From contig CALIXS010000013.1 in NCBI GenBank assembly GCA_938046095.1, positions 1-64,000 on the forward strand: a DNA stretch of 64,000 nucleotides, given 5' to 3'. Origin of the DNA: an uncultured Clostridia bacterium (lineage in GTDB: Bacteria; Bacillota; Clostridia; Peptostreptococcales; Anaerovoracaceae). The notes under the pieces were generated by a model that saw only the letters and a list, made by a program, of their open reading frames with translations, did no database searches and had not been told where the DNA came from. The number at the start of each line of letters is the position of its first letter. The stretch's first letter is position 1. Of this stretch, positions 1-7,783 are shown in pieces. The translations under genes and the position numbers were made by a program.

Positions 1-963
<963 letters not shown>

Positions 964-1066
964 CCAGTGGTTTCAAAGGAGATGACTTCGTTATTGCGAA
1001 GTGGTCGCGTTATTCGGTTAAGGTCATATGCTTCCTGTACCTGATCAACAGGTCGGGATATGCATA

Positions 1067-1183
1067 TCCGGTGATTATAGCGGAGAGGTCACACCTGTTC
1101 CCATCCCGAACACAGCAGTTAAGCTCTTCAGCGCCGAGGATACCTGGCGGGTCACTGCCCGGAAAATTAGGTCGTTGCCGGTT
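1067..1183 (+). rRNA. rrf: 5S ribosomal RNA
   Basis: The 5S rRNA follows the 23S gene after about 100 bases of spacer. The loop sequence CCCATCCCGAACACAGCAGTTAAG is the conserved 5S core, and the terminal bases CCGG near 1068 pair with CCGG near 1177-1181 to close helix I. The length of about 117 nt is normal. It is followed at 1189-1220 by an 11-bp inverted repeat without a clear T-tract, which may be a processing stem between 5S and the tRNA cluster. The ends are placed by helix I pairing and could be off by 1-3 bases. Confidence 0.93.
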
Positions 1184-1229
1184 TCATCGAGCAGGCTGGT
1201 ATATAACCAACCTGCTTGATTGTTATTAC

Positions 1230-1304
1230 GGCTCCATGGTCAAGAGGTTAAGACACCGCCCTTTCACGGCGGTAACACGAGTTCGATTCTCGTTGGAGTC
1301 ACCA
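1230..1304 (+). tRNA. tRNA-Glu (anticodon UUC)
   Basis: A full cloverleaf can be drawn. The acceptor GGCUCCA pairs with UGGAGUC, the anticodon arm CCGCC-CUUUCAC-GGCGG gives anticodon UUC, and the T arm ACGAG-UUCGAUU-CUCGU is regular. The CCA tail is encoded at 1302-1304. It lies in the spacer after the 5S gene and is probably co-transcribed with the ribosomal operon. Confidence 0.96.
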
Positions 1305-1305
1305 G

Positions 1306-1340
1306 TATATAGGCAGGGCGCTTATGCCTTGCCTATATTT
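1306..1340 (+). other. hairpin between tRNA genes
   Basis: A long stem (ATATAGGCA... pairing with ...TGCCTATAT, one internal mismatch) lies just after the CCA end of tRNA-Glu. There is no proper run of T after it, so a processing or weak termination role is equally possible. Confidence 0.4.
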
Positions 1341-1405
1341 ATAGGTGTAAATGCATTTCTGTTCGGCGCGTTACCGCCTTTTCTGCGCGCACGACAGTTC
1401 GGCAC

Positions 1406-1488
1406 GCGCGGTTGGCGGAATTGGCAGACGCGCCGGATTTAGGTTCCGGTGGGAGACCGTATGGGTTCAAATCCCATATCGCGCACCA
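1406..1488 (+). tRNA. tRNA-Leu (anticodon UAG)
   Basis: This is a type II tRNA with a long variable arm. The acceptor GCGCGGU pairs with AUCGCGC (one G-U), the D arm is GCGGAAUUGGCAGACGCGC, and the anticodon arm CCGGA-UUUAGGU-UCCGG gives anticodon UAG, reading CUN leucine codons. The T arm UGGG-UUCAAAU-CCCA and an encoded CCA at 1486-1488 complete it. Confidence 0.96.
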
Positions 1489-1536
1489 AAATAACGGTAT
1501 CGAACACGGAAGTATTTGATACCGTTATTTGTTTTT
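1488..1536 (+). terminator. intrinsic terminator of the rRNA-tRNA operon
   Basis: A 13-bp stem (AAATAACGGTATC pairing with GATACCGTTATTT) is followed by TGTTTTT. It sits directly after tRNA-Leu and ends the ribosomal operon. No gene is visible between here and the alr stop at 1722, apart from the alr terminator. Confidence 0.9.
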
Positions 1537-1655
1537 AATCGCTAACTTACGGACAGAAACAGAAAAAATATATCAATTAACTAAGCTTGCGATGATCTCG
1601 GGTGTAGTATTTGATCTTGCTTTCGAGGAAGTATATCCCGTAGCTGCAAATGGCA

Positions 1656-1681
1656 GCCGCCCGGATTGACTGCCGGGCGGC
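1656..1681 (-). terminator. probable terminator after alr
   Basis: A perfect 9-bp GC stem (GCCGCCCGG / CCGGGCGGC) with an 8-base loop lies about 40 bases beyond the alr stop codon. The T-run on the minus strand is poor, so termination may be partial. Confidence 0.5.
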
Positions 1682-1721
1682 GCAGCTTGGCACATTGCGT
1701 CAGCGCTTTATCCCGGAGCTT

Positions 1722-2846
1722 TTATTTCCCGTTGGTATAGATCCTCGGCGGTCTTGCCGTCAGCCTGCACAGGATGTCGTTTTTGTTCGTTCCGAGATCT
1801 TCGGCGGCCCGGGCAATCGTCATCGATCCGTCCGTGCCGTCACCGTATATTACCGCTACCGAACCCTCCTCGGCATCGGGGATGTCCGTAACATCGGCGA
1901 CTACCTGATCCATGCACAGCACGCCGATGATCGGAGCTTTTTTTCCGTTGATGATAACATATCCTTTATCGCGCATCTGGCGGGGGTAACCGTCCGCATA
2001 ACCGAACGGCAAGGTCGCGACTACTGAATCTCTTTCGGCTGTCCAAAGAAAATCGTATCCGACGCCTTCGCCTTTTCTTATGCGGTGTATCTGCGATATT
2101 GCACTTTTGAACGATATAGCCTGTTCGACCGGGAGGCTCCCCTTAGAATAGCCGATCATTCCGTAGATCAGGGCGCCCGGTCGTACCATGTTCATGCGAA
2201 ATTCGGGGTAATCCACACATGCGATGCTGTCCGCGATGTGTTTGTATCTGAACGTACAACCGCGCGATTCCAGAAGTGCGATAAAATCGGACAGCTCCTT
2301 ATACTGCATGCGGTCATTTTCATCGCTCGCGAGTGCAAGGTGGCTGAATATACCCTCGATCTCGATACCAGGGAGAGAATACATGCGCATGATTTCATCT
2401 GCGTACTCTGCGGACGGCGCTTTGCCGAGGCGGTGAAATCCCGTATCCACTTTGATATGAACGCGCGTTTTCTTGCCGAGCTTTATTGACGAATCGGAAA
2501 GAACTTTCGCCTGTTCATACGAAAAGACCGTCTGAGTTATGCCGTACTCGGCTACGACGTCCATGTACCTTATCGGCGTGTGCCCGAGAATAAAAACGGG
2601 ATATTGCGGATACGCTTCTTTTAGCTGAACGGCTTCGCTGAGCGTCGCCACGGCGAGGTACTCGGCTCCGTTTTCTATAATGATCGGAGCTATCGGTAAA
2701 GCTCCGAGTCCGTAGGCATTTGCCTTTACAACGGCCATCAGAGCAACGTCCGGGCCGATCATATTTTTGATGAGTTTAATGTTTTTCGCGATTCGGGATA
2801 AATCGATCACTATCTGTGTGTCGCGAAGTATACGATCTTCGTGCAT
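1722..2846 (-). CDS. alr: alanine racemase
   Basis: PLP-dependent interconversion of L- and D-alanine, supplying D-Ala for peptidoglycan in the cytoplasm. The 374 residues match the normal length. The PLP lysine is K41 in VVKANAYGLG, and the catalytic tyrosine is in PFGYADGYPRQM in the C-terminal beta domain. RPGALIYG and the C-terminal CRLTARPPRIY are also typical. The start follows the RBS AAGGGAG and is 68 bases downstream of the exonuclease gene on the same strand, so the two are probably one transcript. A GC hairpin follows the stop. Racemases for other amino acids share the fold, but the motifs fit Alr best. Confidence 0.95.
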   Translation of the reverse strand: MHEDRILRDTQIVIDLSRIAKNIKLIKNMIGPDVALMAVVKANAYGLGALPIAPIIIENGAEYLAVATLSEAVQLKEAYPQYPVFILGHTPIRYMDVVAEYGITQTVFSYEQAKVLSDSSIKLGKKTRVHIKVDTGFHRLGKAPSAEYADEIMRMYSLPGIEIEGIFSHLALASDENDRMQYKELSDFIALLESRGCTFRYKHIADSIACVDYPEFRMNMVRPGALIYGMIGYSKGSLPVEQAISFKSAISQIHRIRKGEGVGYDFLWTAERDSVVATLPFGYADGYPRQMRDKGYVIINGKKAPIIGVLCMDQVVADVTDIPDAEEGSVAVIYGDGTDGSMTIARAAEDLGTNKNDILCRLTARPPRIYTNGK

Positions 2847-2914
2847 TTTGGTCTCCCTTCTACGGTCGATAAAGCTTAAGCGATATATTACAACAATATA
2901 TTACATCAAAATAA

Positions 2915-3895
2915 TCAAATCGCAAGAGCGTGCTCCGCCGCCAATGCGGCAAATATATTCATCTCCGCAAAATTGATGTCCTTACCCTGCGATATTATGA
3001 GATAACCGCTGTTGGATGACGGGTATTTTTTTATAAGCCTTTCGTCGCTCCCCAGAACGGCTTCGGCGTCTGTAAATACGTATTCTCCGTTTTTCTCGCA
3101 CGGTATTTCCAATGTGAACGAGGCGTCGGAGCTGCTCGCTCTAAACGTATAAGGGCGGTCGAGCATCGGAAAATTTATGTAGTCGATAGGAGTGGTGAGA
3201 GTACCCTTGATTATAAGATCAAGCTTTTTAAGGGTGACAGATGATATCGTTCCGCCGCTGAAAGGAAAGCCCTGTCGCGCAAATGCGCGATGAATATCGG
3301 TCTTTCCGATGATCGGCATGATGCATGCGAGCTGCCTGACATCGTCGGCGTTGTGGAGGAGGATCGTGTCGCGGATCACGGTGCTTCCCGTATCGAGATA
3401 ACGTTCATACATATCGACAGACTCTCCGCCGCTTATTTCGTCAAGCCGCATGTCGTGCGCCCCGTAATACGCTTCTATCGTTTTCTGCCTGAGGTCGGGA
3501 AGGAAAGACGGCAGGTCCGAATAATATTTAATTAAAGGAAAGAGGTCAAGGTTGTATACCTCCGGCAAATGTATGCCGTATTTTGCGGCACGGCGCTTAA
3601 GGAACGGCATATCAAAGAATTTTCCGTTGTATGTTACGACGTAGTCGGCATCTGTCATAAGCTCAGCCGTTCTTTGAAGCAGCTCATTCTCGTCCGCCGG
3701 CGTGTCTGCAAAGAACTGAACGGTTTTTGCGCGTTCATCGAAGAAACACGCTCCGGCGAGAATAACGCTGTCGCTGAAGGGCGAAAGCCCCGTGGTCTCT
3801 ATGTCAAGTGTGCAGCCTCTGCACCCTCCGAAATACATGTCAAACATTTTCGGCATTTCCACATGCCTGACAAAAGATTCTTCTATAATTCTCAT
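2915..3895 (-). CDS. RNase H-fold 3'-5' exonuclease-like protein (YprB family)
   Basis: Predicted ribonuclease H-like nuclease of the YprB type, 326 residues. The N-terminal half carries the DEDD-type motifs: LDIETTG (ExoI), VVTYNGKFFDMPFL (ExoII) and LHNADDVRQLACI (ExoIII), the set of acidic residues that bind two metal ions. An open frame continues 80 codons upstream, but ATG 3895 is chosen because GGAGG lies 6 bases before it and similarity begins at this point. A promoter (TTGCAT, 17 bp, TATAAT) lies at 3998-4026. A terminator-like hairpin in the leader (3916-3939) may attenuate expression. Its substrate is unknown. It probably forms an operon with alr. Confidence 0.8.
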   Translation of the reverse strand: MRIIEESFVRHVEMPKMFDMYFGGCRGCTLDIETTGLSPFSDSVILAGACFFDERAKTVQFFADTPADENELLQRTAELMTDADYVVTYNGKFFDMPFLKRRAAKYGIHLPEVYNLDLFPLIKYYSDLPSFLPDLRQKTIEAYYGAHDMRLDEISGGESVDMYERYLDTGSTVIRDTILLHNADDVRQLACIMPIIGKTDIHRAFARQGFPFSGGTISSVTLKKLDLIIKGTLTTPIDYINFPMLDRPYTFRASSSDASFTLEIPCEKNGEYVFTDAEAVLGSDERLIKKYPSSNSGYLIISQGKDINFAEMNIFAALAAEHALAI

Positions 3896-3915
3896 AGTTG
3901 CCTCCGTTGAAAACA

Positions 3916-3939
3916 AAATAGACCGAGGGAGGTCTATTT
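3916..3939 (-). promoter_or_regulatory. terminator-like hairpin in the exonuclease leader
   Basis: A perfect 9-bp stem (AAATAGACC / GGTCTATTT) is followed on the minus strand by TTTTGTTTT and then, within 15 bases, by the GGAGG of the exonuclease gene. It has the form of an intrinsic terminator placed inside a 5' leader. No antiterminator or known riboswitch is recognised. Confidence 0.5.
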
Positions 3940-3997
3940 CGTTCAAAAGGGGTATTAGGGTTAGAGATTGGGTTATCAGGGAAATAACCTTTATTGA

Positions 3998-4026
3998 ATT
4001 ATACTTTATCACTCTGCCGAATGCAA
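3998..4026 (-). promoter_or_regulatory. promoter of the exonuclease-alr operon
   Basis: On the minus strand, -35 TTGCAT (4021-4026) and -10 TATAAT (3998-4003) are separated by 17 bp. A small hairpin (GGTTAT/ATAACC, 3971-3989) lies at the expected start of the transcript. Confidence 0.7.
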
Positions 4027-4039
4027 GCGATTCGACATA

Positions 4040-4142
4040 AAAAAAGTCGCCCGGTCCGGGAAAGTACCGGGATGAGCATCGGCGGAAAGCGAGAAACGCC
4101 GCCGAAAGGCGCCTCGGCGGAATGCGCCTGAGCACACGCGAA
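4040..4142 (-). ncRNA. candidate structured RNA ending in a terminator
   Basis: This GC-rich stretch is flanked by AT-rich DNA in the divergent gap between the exonuclease and Nudix genes. Read on the minus strand it has nested GC stems (AGGCGC/GCGCCU, CGCCGA/UCGGCG, GGCGG/CCGCC). It ends in CCCGGU/ACCGGG followed by a run of seven U. No coding frame fits and I recognise no RNA family. The upstream promoter is only a weak TATATT. The 3896-4234 gap otherwise holds only the exonuclease promoter, the leader hairpin and the Nudix promoter region. Confidence 0.35.
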
Positions 4143-4234
4143 AAATATATGTCAAATAACGAAAAACAAATTATTGTAACCTTATTTGTTGTGATATACT
4201 GTTATAAAGAAGCATCGGTCGAAAGGCGGGAGCA

Positions 4235-4768
4235 ATGATATTTGAAGAAAAAACCATATCCTCGAATATGATATACAGAGGTCGAATTCTTAACCTGAGA
4301 GTCGACGACGTGACCGTTGTAAACGGCATATCGAAGAGGGAGATAATCGAGCACAACGGAGGTTCGGTAATAGCCGCGGTAACGAAAGACAACCGCATGG
4401 TTATGGTGAGGCAGTTCCGCAAGCCTGCCGAAAAGGTACTGCTTGAGGCTCCGGCAGGGAAAAGGGACGGGAATGAGGCGCTTATCGACACGGCAATAAG
4501 GGAGCTTCGCGAGGAGACGGGATATACGGCAAGGGAGATGAAGCTCCTGACGAGAATGTACACCTCGCCCGGGTATTCCACGGAGGTACTCGGCATATTT
4601 TTAGCGACGGGAATTACGCCGGGAGTATCAGACCCCGATGAGAACGAAGCGCTTGATGTTGTGCATTATCCTGTCAGGGAGCTGGTTGCAATGGTGATGA
4701 GCGGTGAGATAGAAGACGGCAAAAGTCAGGCCGCGATACTCATGGCGGCCAGAGAGCTGGGAATATAG
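4235..4768 (+). CDS. nudF: Nudix hydrolase, ADP-ribose pyrophosphatase type
   Basis: Predicted Mg-dependent hydrolysis of ADP-ribose to AMP and ribose 5-phosphate, a house-cleaning role. The Nudix box spans residues 75-97: G75-x5-E81-x7-REL-x-EE-x-G. The upstream MVMVRQFRKPAEKVLLEAPAG segment is typical of the ADP-ribose subgroup. Length (177 aa) is normal. The ATG follows GGCGGGAG. It is only 6 bases from the XerD-like gene and likely co-transcribed with it. The exact nucleotide substrate is inferred from family resemblance. Confidence 0.88.
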   Translation: MIFEEKTISSNMIYRGRILNLRVDDVTVVNGISKREIIEHNGGSVIAAVTKDNRMVMVRQFRKPAEKVLLEAPAGKRDGNEALIDTAIRELREETGYTAREMKLLTRMYTSPGYSTEVLGIFLATGITPGVSDPDENEALDVVHYPVRELVAMVMSGEIEDGKSQAAILMAARELGI

Positions 4769-4774
4769 ATTGCG

Positions 4775-5674
4775 GTGACAAAGATGGATATAAATCGTTT
4801 TCTGACATACCTCAGGGAAGAAAAAAATGCTTCCGACAATACCGTAACGGCGTACGGGCGCGATATAAGATCATTCGAAAAGTATATGTCGGAGAGGGCA
4901 GCCTCGCCTGAGTGCGCAACAAAAACGGATGTCGTGACATATCTTATGGAGCTCGGCAAGAGCGGCAGGTCAAAGGCTACGACAAATCGCAGACTGGCCT
5001 CTCTCAGAGCGTATTACGGTTTTATGATTGCCGAAGGAGTTGTAAAGCAGGATCCCACAGCCGGTATCAGGACTCCGAGGGCGGAACGCAGGGAACTTGA
5101 TTACCTGACGATCGAAGAGACAGAAAAGCTTCTTTCCATGCCTGACGATTCAATCAAAGGAAAGCGCGACCGGGCTATCCTCGAAGTTCTTTACGGCACG
5201 GGAATCAGGGTAATGGAGCTTATTGAGCTCAATATCGGCGAGCTTAATATGCGCATGGGCTTCGTCACGTGCTCCGGCAATCACGGGAAGCCGAGGATAG
5301 TGCCTATCGGCAGCTATGCAAAAAGAGCGCTCGAGGATTATATAGCCGAAAGCAGACCGGCACTAATGAGAGGCAGAGACCATCAAAACGACGATGAATC
5401 CCCTCTGTTTATCAATTACACCGGAGAGAGGTTTACAAGGCAGGGGCTGTGGAAGGTGCTCAAGGCGTACGGGAGGGGCGCTGATATGGAAGACAGGATC
5501 ACTCCTCATATACTCAGGACGTCGTTTGCCGTCCACATGGTGCAAAACGGCGCCGACATAAAAGCACTTCAGGAGTTGCTCGGCTACGACGACGTTCAGG
5601 CGATGCAGGTGTTCATGCAGGTATCGGGAAGCAGAATAAAGGACGTATACGACAAAACACATCCCCGCGCTTGA
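4775..5674 (+). CDS. XerD-like tyrosine recombinase homologue lacking catalytic residues
   Basis: The 299-residue protein is full-length XerD in architecture: an N-terminal core-binding SAM-like domain (about 5-90) and a C-terminal catalytic domain (about 110-295) ending in the XerD-type THPRA. The catalytic set is damaged. R145 (GTGIRVMEL), H245 and R248 (PHILRTSF) remain. The beta-hairpin lysine is replaced by N169 (SGNHGKPR for GKGNKER), the His/Trp position is Y271 (LLGYDD) and the nucleophile position is F280 (MQVFMQVS for TQIYTHV). The frame is otherwise intact, so a DNA-binding, non-cleaving role is possible. The start is GTG 4775; ATG 4784 is an alternative. The gene sits next to a Nudix gene, and its stop overlaps the rplS promoter. 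Confidence 0.85.
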   Translation: MTKMDINRFLTYLREEKNASDNTVTAYGRDIRSFEKYMSERAASPECATKTDVVTYLMELGKSGRSKATTNRRLASLRAYYGFMIAEGVVKQDPTAGIRTPRAERRELDYLTIEETEKLLSMPDDSIKGKRDRAILEVLYGTGIRVMELIELNIGELNMRMGFVTCSGNHGKPRIVPIGSYAKRALEDYIAESRPALMRGRDHQNDDESPLFINYTGERFTRQGLWKVLKAYGRGADMEDRITPHILRTSFAVHMVQNGADIKALQELLGYDDVQAMQVFMQVSGSRIKDVYDKTHPRA

Positions 5675-5699
5675 CATAACGGGCGCAATTTGATAAACT
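5671..5699 (+). promoter_or_regulatory. promoter of rplS
   Basis: TTGACA (5671-5676), a 17-bp spacer and TAAACT (5694-5699). The -35 box overlaps the TGA stop of the XerD-like gene. The 80-base leader that follows can form a stem around GGTGGTCC...GGAGGG and may be an autoregulatory ribosomal protein leader, though I could not match it to a known family with certainty. Confidence 0.7.
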
Positions 5700-5777
5700 A
5701 CTTGAGTTATTACGGGTGGTCCTCTGTTTACAATACGGTAGCATGAACACCTCGGAGGGAAGGAGGAACCCCGAACA

Positions 5778-6122
5778 ATGAATATTTTAGATTCAGTTGC
5801 ACAGGATTATCTCAAAAAGGATGTCCCTGCTTTTGGTGTCGGCGACCATGTAAAGGTTCACATCAAAATCAAAGAAGGAAACAGAGAAAGGATCCAGATC
5901 TTCGAAGGATTCGTTCTCAAGAAACAGGGAGGCGGCATCGCTCAGACGTTCACTGTCAGAAAGATATCGTCAGGCGTAGGCGTCGAGAAGACGTTCCCTG
6001 TCAATTCACCTCTCGTTGAAAAGATTGAGGTGGTAAGGCCGGGGCGTGTCAGAAGAGCGAAGCTCAACTACATGCGTGAACGCACGGGCAAGTCTGCCAA
6101 GATCAAAGCGAAGGAAGACTGA
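5778..6122 (+). CDS. rplS: 50S ribosomal protein L19
   Basis: Component of the large subunit at the 30S-50S interface. The 114 residues match L19 end to end: FGVGDHVKVHIKIKEGNRERIQIFEG, VRKISSGVGVEKTFP and the basic C-terminal tail RRAKLNYMRERTGKSAKIK. A strong RBS (GGGAAGGAGG) precedes the ATG. It has its own promoter and a terminator immediately downstream, so it is expressed as a single gene. Confidence 0.98.
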   Translation: MNILDSVAQDYLKKDVPAFGVGDHVKVHIKIKEGNRERIQIFEGFVLKKQGGGIAQTFTVRKISSGVGVEKTFPVNSPLVEKIEVVRPGRVRRAKLNYMRERTGKSAKIKAKED

Positions 6123-6130
6123 CTGCAATG

Positions 6131-6154
6131 AGGATCCGAACGGGTCCTTTTTTA
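6131..6154 (+). terminator. intrinsic terminator after rplS
   Basis: A 7-bp stem (AGGATCC / GGGTCCT, one G-U) with loop GAAC is followed by TTTTTTT. Confidence 0.85.
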
Positions 6155-6198
6155 TTCGCTTCCGTTTTATTCTATTTGTTTTTCATGTCCGATATAGC

Positions 6199-6227
6199 TT
6201 GAAACGCTCACTGTTTTTCCATATAAT
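6199..6227 (+). promoter_or_regulatory. promoter of the glycine cleavage operon
   Basis: TTGAAA (6199-6204), exactly 17 bp, TATAAT (6222-6227), about 55 bases before the gcvT start. The leader is too short for a glycine riboswitch and none of its motifs is present. Confidence 0.85.
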
Positions 6228-6281
6228 AAAAAAGTAAAGTGTTTTCAGCGGCTCGCGGCGCGGGTCGGCACAGAGGTAAAA

Positions 6282-7385
6282 ATGAGTGAAGATAAACTGA
6301 AACGCACGCCACTTTACGAAACACACGTAAAATATGGCGGCAGAATGGTACCCTTTGCGGGATGGGAAATGCCCGTTCAATATGCAAAGGGCGTTATTGC
6401 GGAGCATATGGCGGTCAGGACAGGCTGCGGAATGTTCGATGTGTCTCACATGGGTGAGATCTCTTGTACGGGAAGAGAGGCCTTTCAGGCGGTAAATATG
6501 CTGCTTACGAACGATTACAGCGGAATGGTGAGCGGTCAGGCCAGGTACAGTCCGATGTGTAATGAGGAGGGCGGAGTCGTAGATGATGTCATCGTTTACA
6601 AAGTGAACGATGAGTATTACATGATAGTAGTCAACGCGGCGAATATCGATAAAGATTTTGAGTGGATGACGACACACAACACCTTTGACGCGGTATTCAG
6701 CGACCTCTCGGCCGACTTCGGACAGATCGCACTCCAGGGACCGAAGGCGGAGGCGATACTCCGCAGGATCGTACCCGGAGAATACGTACCGGAGAAGGGC
6801 TACACGGCAAAGTACGGATGCGACATACACGGCGCCGTATGCGTCATTTCGAGAACAGGCTATACGGGGGAGGACGGGTTTGAGATATACGTCCCGTCCG
6901 AAAGGACACCTGAGATATGGGAGCTTCTTATGGAGGAGGGAAGAGAATTCGGTCTTGAGCCGGCAGGCCTCGGTGCGCGCGATACGCTGAGGCTCGAAGC
7001 AGGCATGCCGTTATACGGTCACGAGATGGACGATACCGTAACGCCTCTCGAGGCGGGGCTCGGGATTTTTGTTAAGCAGGATAAACCGGACTTCATAGGC
7101 AAAGCCGCGCTCATGCGCAAAAACCCGCCTGCCAGACGTAAGGTGGGGCTTGAGGTTACAGGCCGCGGCATATTGAGAGAACACATGGATGTTTACAGGG
7201 ACGGCGTGCTCATAGGCCATACAACGTCCGGGACAAAATGCCCTTATATCGACAAGGCGGTTGCCGCCGCGACAGTCGACACGGACAAGAGAGAGCTGGG
7301 TGCGACCGTGCAGGTGGACGTAAGAGGACGCATGGTCGATGCGGTAATGGTAAAATCACAGTTTTATAAGAGAGGAGAAAAATGA
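6282..7385 (+). CDS. gcvT: aminomethyltransferase (glycine cleavage T protein)
   Basis: Takes the aminomethyl group from lipoyl-GcvH and gives 5,10-methylene-THF plus ammonia. The 367 residues span the whole family: N-terminal TPLYETHVKYGGRMVPFAGWEMPVQY, then CGMFDVSHMGEI, RTGYTGEDGFEIY, and LGARDTLRLEAGMPLYGHEMDD in the folate-binding core. The start follows AGAGGT. It is the first gene of the gcvT-H-PA-PB-lplA-lpdA-rbgA-rnhB run and overlaps gcvH by 4 bases. Confidence 0.96.
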   Translation: MSEDKLKRTPLYETHVKYGGRMVPFAGWEMPVQYAKGVIAEHMAVRTGCGMFDVSHMGEISCTGREAFQAVNMLLTNDYSGMVSGQARYSPMCNEEGGVVDDVIVYKVNDEYYMIVVNAANIDKDFEWMTTHNTFDAVFSDLSADFGQIALQGPKAEAILRRIVPGEYVPEKGYTAKYGCDIHGAVCVISRTGYTGEDGFEIYVPSERTPEIWELLMEEGREFGLEPAGLGARDTLRLEAGMPLYGHEMDDTVTPLEAGLGIFVKQDKPDFIGKAALMRKNPPARRKVGLEVTGRGILREHMDVYRDGVLIGHTTSGTKCPYIDKAVAAATVDTDKRELGATVQVDVRGRMVDAVMVKSQFYKRGEK

Positions 7386-7768
7386 TGAGAGATCCGAAGG
7401 AATTGCTGTATTCAAAGTCGCACGAGTGGATTGACATGCATGAGGACGGTACGGCGTACATAGGTCTTACTGATTACGCGCAGAAGGCGCTCGGCGACAT
7501 AGTGTTTGTAAATCTTCCGGAGGAGGGCGATGAAGTGACGTGCGGTGAATCCTTTGCAGACGTTGAGTCGGTAAAGGCCGTATCGGACGTATACTCTCCG
7601 CTCTCAGGCGTTACCGCGGAGATAAACGAAGAAATCCTAGACGCACCTGAAGAGATAAATAACGATCCTTATGGAGCATGGTTCATCAAAGTCAGGGATA
7701 TCACCGAGAAGGGTGAGCTTATAAGTCTTGAGGAATATGAAGACTTTGTTGAAACTCTTGATGACTGA
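7382..7768 (+). CDS. gcvH: glycine cleavage system H protein
   Basis: Lipoyl carrier that shuttles the aminomethyl intermediate between P, T and L proteins. The lipoylated lysine is K65 in ADVESVKAVSDVYSP. The length is 128 aa, close to the usual 125-130. Two adjacent ATGs exist (7382 and 7385); both are compatible with the GAGAGGAG upstream, so the first residue is uncertain by one. It overlaps gcvT (ATGATG) and is 15 bases before gcvPA, so translation is likely coupled. Confidence 0.96.
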   Translation: MMRDPKELLYSKSHEWIDMHEDGTAYIGLTDYAQKALGDIVFVNLPEEGDEVTCGESFADVESVKAVSDVYSPLSGVTAEINEEILDAPEEINNDPYGAWFIKVRDITEKGELISLEEYEDFVETLDD

Positions 7769-7783
7769 AGGAGATGCTCTGCA

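Noticed and set aside
2915..4135. Longer 406-residue start for the exonuclease
   Set aside because: The extra 80 residues cross the promoter and the leader hairpin and lack family similarity. ATG 3895 has a strong RBS.
5700..5777. Known L19 autoregulatory leader
   Set aside because: The position fits and a hairpin can be drawn, but I could not match the conserved bases with enough confidence to name it.
6155..6281. Glycine riboswitch before gcvT
   Set aside because: The transcript leader is only about 50 bases and shows none of the conserved glycine aptamer motifs.
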